IMG/VR virus record: IMGVR_UViG_3300013117_000130
Coordinates: 1-23,002 of that record
From: a virus
DNA: 23,002 nucleotides
Reading direction: 5' to 3' (one strand)
Shown piece by piece: positions 7,386-14,333 of this stretch (positions are counted from its first letter, which is position 1; the number at the start of each line of letters is the position of its first letter). Below the pieces are notes generated by a model, which did no database searches, was not told where the DNA came from, and saw only the letters and a list, made by a program, of their open reading frames with translations. The translations under genes and the position numbers were made by a program.

Positions 7386-7534
7386 TGGCAGTTGGGAGTT
7401 GGCAGTTGGCAACGACATGAGAACCCACGGCAACAACCAGGCAACGACAGCGGCGACCGCTTGCGGTTTCGCGCGATGTTGCTGTTTCGCCGTTAAGCCG
7501 TCGCCAACTGCCCACTGCCATCTGCCAACTGCCA
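7386..7534 (+). repeat. Family D inverted-repeat element, copy 1 (CAGTTGG type)
   Basis: The left arm is made of CAGTTGG-like heptamers and the right arm of CCAACTG-like heptamers (GCCAACTGCC, CTGCCAACTGCCA), with about 85 bases between. The interior (ACGACATGAGAACCC ... GCCGTTAAGCCGTCG) closely matches that of copy 3. Frames bridge the gap: GTG 7385 to TGA 7420 overlaps ATG 7417 as ATGA, and that frame runs 42 residues to TAA 7545, 2 bases before the next gene. Its peptide begins MRTHGNNQATTAATA. Confidence 0.75.
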
Positions 7535-7547
7535 CCGAGGTTTAACC

Positions 7548-8144
7548 ATGCTCTGCACCCTCGCACAACTGAAGGCCCGACTGTCGGTCGCCCACAGCGA
7601 CAGCGATGCTCTCCTGACGGCGATCATTACCGGCGTTTCCGGTCAGCTCCAGGGCCAAGGCGGCTGCGGCCGCCAGCTGGCCCTGGACTCGGGGCGCGTC
7701 GAATACATCAGCGTCGAAGAGTCCCGGCAGGGAAGCGTCTGGGTGGCCCGCTACCCGATCGCCTCGATCACCGAGATCAAGGAGGCGTTGTATGGCGCCT
7801 ACGCCGACGTGGATGCCCTGGTGGTCAACGAGTCGTATCAGTTCAAGGCCGCCACCGGCGAGCTGAGGCGGATCGGTTTTTGGCTGCGGGGCATAGAGAC
7901 GATCAAGATCACCTACGACGGCGGCTACGTGCTGCCGGCCGACGTTGCCGGCGCCGGCGAAACGGAACTGCCCGACGAGATAGTCGAGGCCGCGATCCAG
8001 CAGGCCTCGTTCGTCTACCAGCGCCGCGGGCAACTGGGCCTGACATCGGTCGGCTCCCAGGGCGGATCGGCCTCGGCCTACGCACAGGACAAACTGCTGC
8101 CGGGCGTGGCAGCAACGATGAAGGGATACAGGCGGTTCGCGTGA
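7548..8144 (+). CDS. Head-tail connector (gp6-like) protein
   Basis: The 198-residue product resembles gp6/gp15-type connector proteins, which form the ring below the portal. It has the short helical start LAQLKARLSVAHSDSDALLTAIITGVSGQL, central strands RVEYISVEESRQGSVWVARYPIASITEIKE and the late motif IETIKITYDGGYVLP followed by LPDEIVEAAIQQASFVYQRR, a typical final helix. The ATG at 7548 follows GAGG at 7537-7540, just after the family D element. The stop overlaps the next GTG start (GTGATAG), so the two genes are coupled. Confidence 0.75.
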   Translation: MLCTLAQLKARLSVAHSDSDALLTAIITGVSGQLQGQGGCGRQLALDSGRVEYISVEESRQGSVWVARYPIASITEIKEALYGAYADVDALVVNESYQFKAATGELRRIGFWLRGIETIKITYDGGYVLPADVAGAGETELPDEIVEAAIQQASFVYQRRGQLGLTSVGSQGGSASAYAQDKLLPGVAATMKGYRRFA

Positions 8145-8746
8145 TAGTGACTTGCGAAATAACGCCGGAGTCCGACGCCGCGATCGGCGCCCACGGCCGC
8201 GCGGCCGCCGGGGCTCATGCTGCGATGGCAGACGGCCTGGAGACGGCCGTTGTCGTCGGCGCAGAGTCCGTCACCGAGCAGTTGGTTATGGGGCAGTTGG
8301 GCCTGACGATGCAGAACCAGGCATCCGGCCTGGCGGCGTCAATGGCCGGCTGGATGATCGACCGTCGCGGCCTGGTTGCAGCCCTGGGCATCCCGCCGGA
8401 CTCACCTGCGGCCCACTATGCCCGGATGCTCAATGACGGCGGTGTGATCCTGCCGCGCAGGGCAAAGGCCCTGGCCATCCCCGTATCGCAAGAGGCCAAG
8501 CGCCACGAGTCGCCGCGGGACATGGACGGCCTGGAGATGATCCCCCGCAAAGACAAGCCGCCGCTGCTGGTCAGGAAGCTAACCAAACGCGGCGACTTCA
8601 CCGGCATGCAGGTCCACTGGATTCTGGTGGCCAGCGTAACGATCCCGGCATTCCATTGGCTCGACAACGGCGCCGAAAACGCCGTCGGCGACATGGTCGA
8701 CGCGTTTGTAGACGTTCTGGAAGAGTGGATGGGCAAGTGGGATTAA
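8141..8746 (+). CDS. Putative neck or tail-completion protein
   Basis: The frame is read from GTG at 8141, which overlaps the stop of the connector gene, giving 201 residues. The first half is helical and Ala-rich. The middle contains GGVILPRRAKALAIPVSQEAKR, a pattern I associate with phage morphogenesis proteins of the Mu gpG/HK97 gp10 type, and the later part VHWILVASVTIPAFHWLDNGAEN resembles their usual aromatic-proline segment before a C-terminal helix. These proteins close the neck or start tail attachment. Position between connector and tail-terminator candidate agrees. The family call is tentative. The stop overlaps ATG 8746 (TAATG), which opens a small frame through the next repeat. 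Confidence 0.55.
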   Translation: MIVTCEITPESDAAIGAHGRAAAGAHAAMADGLETAVVVGAESVTEQLVMGQLGLTMQNQASGLAASMAGWMIDRRGLVAALGIPPDSPAAHYARMLNDGGVILPRRAKALAIPVSQEAKRHESPRDMDGLEMIPRKDKPPLLVRKLTKRGDFTGMQVHWILVASVTIPAFHWLDNGAENAVGDMVDAFVDVLEEWMGKWD

Positions 8747-8750
8747 TGCG

Positions 8751-8813
8751 AGAGCTACGAGCTGCTAGCCGCGAGCCTCTAGCTAGAAGCCAGGAGCTAG
8801 TAGCTAGTAGCTG
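8751..8813 (+). repeat. Family B repeat (TAGCTAG units), copy 2
   Basis: AGCTACGAGCTGCTAGCCGC on the left is a degenerate reverse complement of AGGAGCTAGTAGCTAGTAGCT on the right, so the stretch can fold. It shares AGCTAGAAGC and AGCTAGTAGCTAGTAGCT with copy 1. A 22-residue frame (8746-8814), beginning MRELRAASREPLARSQ, runs through it from the upstream stop to 11 bases before the next ATG. Confidence 0.65.
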
Positions 8814-8825
8814 AGAGCGAATGAA

Positions 8826-9248
8826 ATGAGCAACAAGATATCGACAGTCGTCGACAACATCGCCACCGGCCTGGCGTCGCTCGTGCCGGACACGATCCGC
8901 GAGATCAAGCGAAAGGTGATCAATGCCCAGACCGAGCAGGACCCCCCGGTCATGGGGATCTCGATCAGCCGCTTCTGGCGGACGGCCGACGACTGCTGGC
9001 ATGCCCAGGCCCTCGTGCAGTTGGTCACCCGCAAGGGCGGCGACGAGGTTGACGAGGCGACTATCGACCTGACCGCCGACGTGGCGGCCAATATCCAGAC
9101 GACGATCGACGCAGGCGACATCGGCGGCCACGTCGACAAGCCCGTCTTCGATACATGGCACAACCGCAGCGGAAACGACGACCTGACGCTGGTCGGTGTA
9201 ATGGCCACGATCGATATCCAGGTTAAAGGACCGTTAAAGACCGAGTAA
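8826..9248 (+). CDS. Tail-terminator-like protein (tentative)
   Basis: The product has 140 residues. The order after a tail-completion candidate and before a tail-tube candidate suggests the tail terminator that caps the tube. Visible features fit but do not prove this: an N-terminal helix (STVVDNIATGLASLVPDTIREI), a strand-rich centre (DCWHAQALVQLVTRKGGDEVDEATIDLTADVAANIQTTID) and a final strand (TLVGVMATIDIQVKG). The start ATG has only a weak purine stretch upstream (GAGAGCGAATGAA). It could equally be a minor tail protein of another type. Confidence 0.5.
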   Translation: MSNKISTVVDNIATGLASLVPDTIREIKRKVINAQTEQDPPVMGISISRFWRTADDCWHAQALVQLVTRKGGDEVDEATIDLTADVAANIQTTIDAGDIGGHVDKPVFDTWHNRSGNDDLTLVGVMATIDIQVKGPLKTE

Positions 9249-9291
9249 CGGCCAGTGAAACGGCCAGTGATCAGTGAGCAGTTATCAGTAA
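9249..9291 (+). repeat. Family E repeat (CAGTGATCAGTGAGCAG)
   Basis: The gap contains two CGGCCAGTGA units followed by ATCAGTGAGCAGTTATCAGT. A frame from GTG 9255 runs through the repeat and into the next gene, ending at TGA 9320. A single copy is seen in the window. Confidence 0.5.
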
Positions 9292-9309
9292 CAACGGAAA
9301 GGAAACGAC

Positions 9310-9747
9310 ATGGCGAATGAAGGCGAGAAAATCTACGCATTGCGGAGCGCAACGCAGAACGCTGCTGGCGTCGACGGGGTGACCCACGCGTCGATAAGCG
9401 TCCGGCCGTTGGCCCGAACGGCGCTCAACTCCAAGTCCGGCGGCATCGAGGATTCGGCGATCGTCGGGTACAACATCAGGGTGCGGTTGTTCGGCCACAA
9501 CCAGGTCGCCCTGACCGGCCTGTTCGAGGACGCGGCCGCCGACACGGTGATCGACACTATCGGCCTGGCCGGCGCGCTGGAGAAGGCGACGATCAAGAGC
9601 GTCAACTACATCGACGCCGTGGCCGACGTGGACATACCCGAGCGCGACGGAGGCGGCAAGGTCGCGCCGTTCGGCATCGAGGGCGTGGCCCACTTCGGCG
9701 ACGCGGACACCCTGGCACTCATGATCGTCTGGGCGGCGGATGCGTAA
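9310..9747 (+). CDS. Major tail (tube) protein candidate
   Basis: The 145-residue product lies directly before the tape measure gene, the usual position of the tube subunit. The sequence is strand-rich (THASISVRPLARTALNSKSG, AIVGYNIRVRLFGHNQVALTGLFEDAA, KATIKSVNYIDAVADVDIPE, KVAPFGIEGVAHFGDADTLALMIVWA), which suits a small beta barrel that stacks as hexamers. It is short for a tube protein but not impossibly so. The ATG follows AAAGGA at 9298-9303. No second frame-shifted tail chaperone lies between it and the tape measure. The call depends mostly on order. Confidence 0.5.
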   Translation: MANEGEKIYALRSATQNAAGVDGVTHASISVRPLARTALNSKSGGIEDSAIVGYNIRVRLFGHNQVALTGLFEDAAADTVIDTIGLAGALEKATIKSVNYIDAVADVDIPERDGGGKVAPFGIEGVAHFGDADTLALMIVWAADA

Positions 9748-9756
9748 GAGGCAGGC

Positions 9757-9834
9757 ATGAGGCCGGAGACCGGAGGCTGTAGGTTCGGCGTCCGGGCCGT
9801 TACTCCAACCTCCGGCCTCCGGTCTCCAGTCTGA
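9757..9834 (+). repeat. Family C repeat (GGCCGGAGACCGGAGG), copy 2, with 25-residue frame
   Basis: GAGGCCGGAGACCGGAGG (from 9759) and CCTCCGGCCTCCGGTCTCC (9809-9827) form a strong inverted repeat, and AGGTT and AACCT near the loop pair as well. A frame from ATG 9757 to TGA 9834 crosses it, giving MRPETGGCRFGV then TSGLRSPV. It starts 9 bases after the upstream stop and ends 13 bases before the tape measure ATG. Copy 1 is at 6925. Confidence 0.65.
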
Positions 9835-9847
9835 ACAGAGCGAAGCG

Positions 9848-11446
9848 ATGGCAAAGGGCATCAAAATTCCGGTCACCGCACCCGGGGCCAAGCAGGCCCG
9901 GCGGGACATCAAAGGCGTTGCCGACGCCTCGAAGCAGCTTGGCGGTGACGCCAAGGCCGGCGGTGTGGACGCCGCCGAGGGGATGGATGACTTCACGGGC
10001 GCCATGGGCGTCAATCTCAGTACCTTCACTAACTGGAAGATCGGCCTCGGCGCGGGCATCGCCGCAATCATCGCGGGGCTTAAGGCTTCGTATGAACACG
10101 TCTCCCAAATCCACGAGAAGATGAGGGAAGCGTACCGTGAGTTTTCGTCCATGGCCCAGAGGCCATCGACCATCGCGTTGGCACAGGTTCGCGGTGAGTC
10201 GGAGGCGGCGACCGTCAAGTGGAAGAAAAGGACCGCCGCGAAGTACACCATCGACGCCGAAGAAGCCGGGGCTGCGGACTTCGGCCTCAAGTCCGGCCTG
10301 AGTACGGAATTCGATCGCTCCGGCCTCGACGAGATCGGCGAGGGGGCCTTCAAGACCATGCGCGTCTTCGGGGCCCGGGGCAAGACCGTCTCGGAGACCG
10401 CCGCCGCCTCGGTAAAGGCCGGGGTCGCTACCACACCCGCCGAGGTCAAAGACTTCCTGGCGAAGGTCGGGACGTTCGCCAAAGAGTCGGCCGTGGACTA
10501 CCAGGGCCTGGCTCAGGTCGTTAAAAGGCTGCTCCCCCTGGTCAAGTCGTCCGGCATACCGGTCGACCGCTTCCTGGCGATGGCCGCCGCTATGTCGTTC
10601 CAGATCTCCGACCCCGGCGAGTTGGCGACGACCCTGGAGAGGATCATCCGCTCGGCCGGAAAGTCGGGTCCGGCCCTAAAGAGGTACGCTGCCGAGGCGG
10701 GAAAGAAGCTCGACGACCTGACGGCCGCCGAGATCATCGACTTCCAGGCCAGCGTCATCGACGCCGCAGAGGGACCGCAGGCAAAGGCGCGGGCGGCCAA
10801 GAGCCTCGGCATAGAAGACGAGATCGCCACCCTGTACGGCAAGGCCTACGGCCCCGAGACGCGGGCGGGCGTCCGCAAGTTCCTTGCCGGCGCCGGCACC
10901 GCGTCGTTCGCCGACGTGGAAGGGCAGTACGCCAAGGTCCGCTCGTCGGACACGGCGAAGGTTTACGCCGCCAAGCAGAAAAAAGAACTCACCGAATTCG
11001 AGGCATCGCAAAGCGCCGCGCTGATGACGGAAGTCGAAGATCTTGCCGAGGCCGAAGTAACCCGGGCGATGGGCGAGGGAGAAGATATTGGCGGTTGGGA
11101 AGTCCTGGAAGACTTGGCCGGGGGCGACAAACGCGCCAAGCGATACTATATGATCAAGGCCCTTAAGGCGATGCTCAAGAGACTGTCCGAAGATCCGTCT
11201 CTCGACGCGGCGGCAAGCGCCGAGGCCGGTGATCTGTATCGCCAGTTCACTACCACCACGATGAGCCGGGGGGATATCGGCGCCAGCTTCCAGACCTCCG
11301 GTGGCAACGAACCTGCCGTCCGCGAAGCCTTCCGCTTCGTCCAGGGACAAGGGGGCGGAAACATAACGATCAATAACGGCGGGGTGCACTTTAACGGCCA
11401 GTACGCAGACCCCGCCGGAGTGCGGCGGGATACAGGGATGGAATGA
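9848..11446 (+). CDS. Tape measure protein (short)
   Basis: The 532-residue product is mostly helical and Ala/Lys-rich. It has a hydrophobic segment (KIGLGAGIAAIIAGLKA, about residues 57-75), long charged helices and a Gly-rich tail with NITINNGGVHFNGQYADPAG, an ending I associate with tape measure proteins. These set tail length and enter the cell with the DNA. By the usual rule of about 0.15 nm per residue it would specify a tail near 80 nm, a short siphovirus-like tail. A region with DYQGLAQVVKRLLPLVKSSGIPVDRFLAMAAAMSF resembles the repeated helical part of other tape measures. No peptidase or lysozyme domain is visible. The ATG has only a weak upstream purine stretch. Confidence 0.7.
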   Translation: MAKGIKIPVTAPGAKQARRDIKGVADASKQLGGDAKAGGVDAAEGMDDFTGAMGVNLSTFTNWKIGLGAGIAAIIAGLKASYEHVSQIHEKMREAYREFSSMAQRPSTIALAQVRGESEAATVKWKKRTAAKYTIDAEEAGAADFGLKSGLSTEFDRSGLDEIGEGAFKTMRVFGARGKTVSETAAASVKAGVATTPAEVKDFLAKVGTFAKESAVDYQGLAQVVKRLLPLVKSSGIPVDRFLAMAAAMSFQISDPGELATTLERIIRSAGKSGPALKRYAAEAGKKLDDLTAAEIIDFQASVIDAAEGPQAKARAAKSLGIEDEIATLYGKAYGPETRAGVRKFLAGAGTASFADVEGQYAKVRSSDTAKVYAAKQKKELTEFEASQSAALMTEVEDLAEAEVTRAMGEGEDIGGWEVLEDLAGGDKRAKRYYMIKALKAMLKRLSEDPSLDAAASAEAGDLYRQFTTTTMSRGDIGASFQTSGGNEPAVREAFRFVQGQGGGNITINNGGVHFNGQYADPAGVRRDTGME

Positions 11447-11449
11447 GGC

Positions 11450-11887
11450 ATGGCTGAAAACGTAAACGGCGCAGACATCTTCGGCAGCGGGTCCCACCGG
11501 TGGGACTGGGGCCAGCGGGCGATCGCGCGCAAGGAGATCCGGACGGTCGGCACTACCGGCGCCGCCTCGTGGCCGATCCAGGTCGGCGCCCGGCCCGGCA
11601 GGATCACCGGCGCCGACGGGCCGGCCGTGCTCAAGGTCTCCGGCCACGACACCCGCGCCCTGGCGGATGCTGCGATGGATACCCTGGAGGCGGCCATCGA
11701 GGATCTGATCACGGCAGGTACCGAATGCACCTGGGAAGACGACACCGGCCGGACCGGCAGCCATTTGCAGGTCCTCCGCTATCAGCCAGCCGCCCGCAGG
11801 CTCTACACCCGCGACTCAGACGGCAAGCACGGGATCTGGCAGGAGTACGTCTGCGAGATCATCGAACTTAGTGGCGACATCGTTTAA
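11450..11887 (+). CDS. Small tail protein after tape measure (possible distal-tail type)
   Basis: The product has 145 residues, starts MAENVNGADIFGSGSHRWDW and contains ADAAMDTLEAAIEDLITAGTECTWEDDTGRTGSHLQVLRYQPAARRL and a final strand YVCEIIELSGDIV. Its place between tape measure and the hub-like protein suggests a distal tail or tail-tip adaptor. I do not recognise the family from sequence. The ATG lies 3 bases after the tape measure stop, so coupling is likely. Confidence 0.5.
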   Translation: MAENVNGADIFGSGSHRWDWGQRAIARKEIRTVGTTGAASWPIQVGARPGRITGADGPAVLKVSGHDTRALADAAMDTLEAAIEDLITAGTECTWEDDTGRTGSHLQVLRYQPAARRLYTRDSDGKHGIWQEYVCEIIELSGDIV

Positions 11888-11893
11888 GAGGCA

Positions 11894-12091
11894 TGGCAGT
11901 TGGGAGTTGGCAGTTGGCAATTGGCGACGGCATGAACGACACACCAAACGACAGAACGACAGCAGAGCACGCGGAAAGGTCACAGCAAACGATGCGATCA
12001 CTAGCACACTTATCTCAGCGCCCGGCGGACTCGTTGTCCGCCACTGCCGTCGCCTTTGAGCCAACTGCCAACTCCCAACTGCCAACTGCCA
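11894..12091 (+). repeat. Family D inverted-repeat element, copy 2 (CAGTTGG type)
   Basis: The arms TGGCAGTTGGGAGTTGGC (from 11894) and GCCAACTCCCAACTGCC (ending near 12091) are near-perfect reverse complements across about 130 bases. A 68-residue frame spans the element from ATG 11893, 5 bases after the upstream stop, to TAA 12099, 1 base before the next gene. The peptide starts MAVGSWQLAIGDGMND and ends PTANSQLPTASE. The interior differs from copies 1 and 3 except near the arms (CGACGGCATGAACGACA, TGCCGTCGCC). Confidence 0.75.
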
Positions 12092-12100
12092 GCGAATAAA

Positions 12101-14152
12101 ATGAGCACCAATCGAACAACCCGGACCCGCAAGCTCACCCGCCCGGTGGTCGGCTACTCCACCGAATTGTGGGGCGTTCGCGCTGGGCTCGGTGCGCCCG
12201 AGCAGGTCTGGGAACCGCCCGACAGCAACCTCTCGTGCACCGAGGTCATCGAGCGGCTGGCGCCCGATGTCACCTCGGCCAAGTTGCGCATGGTGGCCGC
12301 CAATCGGTTCTACGCCTGGCAGTGGCGAAACATGATCGGGGTGTACGATAACGTCCGGGTCACTTCCAACCAGGCCGCCGCCGCCGACCGCACGTGCGTC
12401 TTTACCGGCTTCCTGGTCGACCACGACATGCACTTCTCCGGCAGCCGCGATGAAGTGATCGTAACGGCCATGTCCAACGCCCACCGCTTAAAGAGCGACA
12501 CGTGCGTCTACGGCCGCCAGATGCTCTACGACGCGGCGGACTCTACCGCCTGGACGCAGCTGATACACGCCACCGGCCTGAAGTGCAGCTTCAACGCCGG
12601 CGGCCTGCCCAACCGCAGCAAGTACTACACCCAGCAATCCCAGTACCGCGTCGGGATCGCCGCCGGCGGCACTCTCACATCCGTGCCCGTCTTCACCTGG
12701 GACGGAGATCCCGACGCCGAGTACTGGACGCTCTGGCAGGCGATCAGGTACCTGCAGGCGTTCTACAACGAGGCCGAGACGTGGCTGACCAATTATCCCA
12801 TGACCGTCGATCTGGTCAAGGGGCCCGGGCCGCTGGTCAAGGTCGATTGCGACGGGCTTGACGCCTGGTCGGCGATGGCCGCATGCTGCAGGCAGGCCGG
12901 ATACGATCTGTACGAATCGTACTCGGACGTCAACCCGGCCGCCGACGGACCGCCGACAACCGCGATCTCGATCGTCAAGTGGGGCGCCGGTACACAGCGG
13001 ACGGTCAAGCACCAGGACACCGACGTTGACGACAACGACGACCAGGTCGCCTCGGCGCTCGACCTGGAAAAAACCAACCTGTTCGGCGCGACGATCGCCG
13101 AGTCGACCGCCTCGTGCGTCGCTTCCCCGATTGTAGCCGGCGGCCGGGAGACCGTCGAGATCACAGTCGACCTCTACCAGGCCTGGGACCCCGGACGCCT
13201 GAACGTGACGACCTCCGACGTGATCAAGCCAGGCGAAGAGAGCGACAACGAAACCGACACCTACGTCAAGCGGTACTACACTCGCGGCTCTGAGTTCGGC
13301 CGGTACTCCGATGTCGGGCGCCTCTGGGACGCCAACTCCGACAAGCGATACTCCGGGTCGCCGTACAACTGCCTCGATGGCGGGGACCTGGGCGTAGCGG
13401 CTGACCTGGCGATAAAGACCTGGCCGCGCATGCCGCTGCCGCCAAGGCCGTGTCTGACCAGGCATGGCACAAGCGCCTCGGGCCGGGCGTCACAGGAGGC
13501 GGTCCTGCAGGTCAGTTTCGATTCGGGCAGCACTTGGCGGCCTCTGAGTGGTTTTCGCATGCTGAAGGACCGGCTGGGCGTCCAGCTCACCGCCGCCAAT
13601 CTCGCCTCGATCGTCAAGCCGACCGGCGACAAGACCGATCCGGCCGATACGCTCATCGGCTGCCTGATCGACTCGCCCGCGACGGTGAAGATGCGCCTGA
13701 CCTGCAGCGTTGCCTCCCCGCTGCGGCGGATAGTCAACCCCCCGCGTAGGGCCACCGCCGGGACGCCCCACGAAACCAAACGCTTCTTCGATCGCTCGGC
13801 CGCCGATGCGGCAAGGCGGCGGTCCTCATCGAGCATTTTTGAATCGGGCGACCCGTCGGACTTCCCGGCAGACACCGCCGACGCGGGCAACAAGCTCTCC
13901 CTGATCGCTGCGGCCATCCAGGACGCCGCCGAGGGCAGGACGCTGGAGGCCAATCTGCCGATCGAATGGCCAGACGAGGACCTCGGCCTTACCGACGTGA
14001 TAACGCGGATCGACGGGATCGACTACGACCTGGCAGCCACGCAGGGCGCCCGCAGGGTCTATCCCCGGATCGTCGGCAGGACGCTTCTGCTGGGGCCCCA
14101 GCACGCGATGAGCATCTCACTGGACTCGACGCGAAAGGCGGGGGTGGTTTGA
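12101..14152 (+). CDS. Baseplate hub/tail-tip structural protein
   Basis: The 683-residue product is strand-rich and lies where siphophages encode the hub that closes the tail tube. The N-terminal third (VVGYSTELWGVRAGLGAPEQVWEP, RMVAANRFYAWQWRNMIGVYDNVRVTSN, DRTCVFTGFLVDHDMHFSGSRDEVIVTAMSNAHRLKS) looks like the double-barrel domains of hub proteins of the gp27 type: an interface value is set, a tube frame defined and a binding operation described. The later part has a Tyr/Asp-rich region and a charged, disordered stretch near 570-600 (RRATAGTPHETKRFFDRSAAD). The ATG at 12101 is preferred. In-frame starts further up would add only repeat-encoded residues. No ribosome binding site is visible, so it may depend on coupling from the small family D frame that stops 1 base upstream. 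Confidence 0.6.
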   Translation: MSTNRTTRTRKLTRPVVGYSTELWGVRAGLGAPEQVWEPPDSNLSCTEVIERLAPDVTSAKLRMVAANRFYAWQWRNMIGVYDNVRVTSNQAAAADRTCVFTGFLVDHDMHFSGSRDEVIVTAMSNAHRLKSDTCVYGRQMLYDAADSTAWTQLIHATGLKCSFNAGGLPNRSKYYTQQSQYRVGIAAGGTLTSVPVFTWDGDPDAEYWTLWQAIRYLQAFYNEAETWLTNYPMTVDLVKGPGPLVKVDCDGLDAWSAMAACCRQAGYDLYESYSDVNPAADGPPTTAISIVKWGAGTQRTVKHQDTDVDDNDDQVASALDLEKTNLFGATIAESTASCVASPIVAGGRETVEITVDLYQAWDPGRLNVTTSDVIKPGEESDNETDTYVKRYYTRGSEFGRYSDVGRLWDANSDKRYSGSPYNCLDGGDLGVAADLAIKTWPRMPLPPRPCLTRHGTSASGRASQEAVLQVSFDSGSTWRPLSGFRMLKDRLGVQLTAANLASIVKPTGDKTDPADTLIGCLIDSPATVKMRLTCSVASPLRRIVNPPRRATAGTPHETKRFFDRSAADAARRRSSSSIFESGDPSDFPADTADAGNKLSLIAAAIQDAAEGRTLEANLPIEWPDEDLGLTDVITRIDGIDYDLAATQGARRVYPRIVGRTLLLGPQHAMSISLDSTRKAGVV

Positions 14153-14158
14153 GAGACA

Positions 14159-14308
14159 TGGCAATTGGGAATTGGCAATTGGCAATTGGCAACGACATGA
14201 AAACCAACGGCGACAACACGGCAACGACGAACACGACGGCAGCGGCCCGCGCCGTTGTCGTGGCCGTTAGGCCGTCGCCAATTGCCAATTGCCAATTGCC
14301 AATTGCCA
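14159..14308 (+). repeat. Family D inverted-repeat element, copy 3 (CAATTGG type)
   Basis: The left arm uses GGCAATTGG units and the right arm CCAATTGCC units. Every G-to-A change in the left arm relative to copies 1 and 2 is matched by a change in the right arm. The interior (ACGACATGAAAACC, CACGGCAACGACG, GCCGTTAGGCCGTCG) matches copy 1. A 57-residue frame from ATG 14158, 5 bases after the upstream stop, runs to TGA 14331, overlapping the next start as GTGA. The peptide starts MAIGNWQLAIGNDMKTNGDN. Confidence 0.78.
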
Positions 14309-14333
14309 GCTCACAGGAGGCACTCCTGTGAGC
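14309..14333 (+). promoter_or_regulatory. Perfect 11-bp hairpin covering ribosome binding site and GTG start
   Basis: GCTCACAGGAG (14309-14319) pairs completely with CTCCTGTGAGC (14323-14333) around a GCA loop. The left arm contains the ribosome binding site AGGAG, and the right arm contains the anti-site CTCCT and the GTG start at 14328. In a folded transcript the site and the start codon would be hidden. A ribosome finishing the small family D frame (stop 14331) would melt it. Confidence 0.7.

Noticed and set aside
12056-12100. Upstream in-frame extension of the hub-like gene
   Set aside because: It would add only residues encoded by the right arm of the family D repeat (QLPTPNCQLPAN); ATG 12101 lies just after the repeat.
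7386-14308. CRISPR array reading of the heptamer repeats
   Set aside because: Units are 7 bases, directly abutting, with no regular spacers. They form inverted arms, not repeat-spacer arrays.
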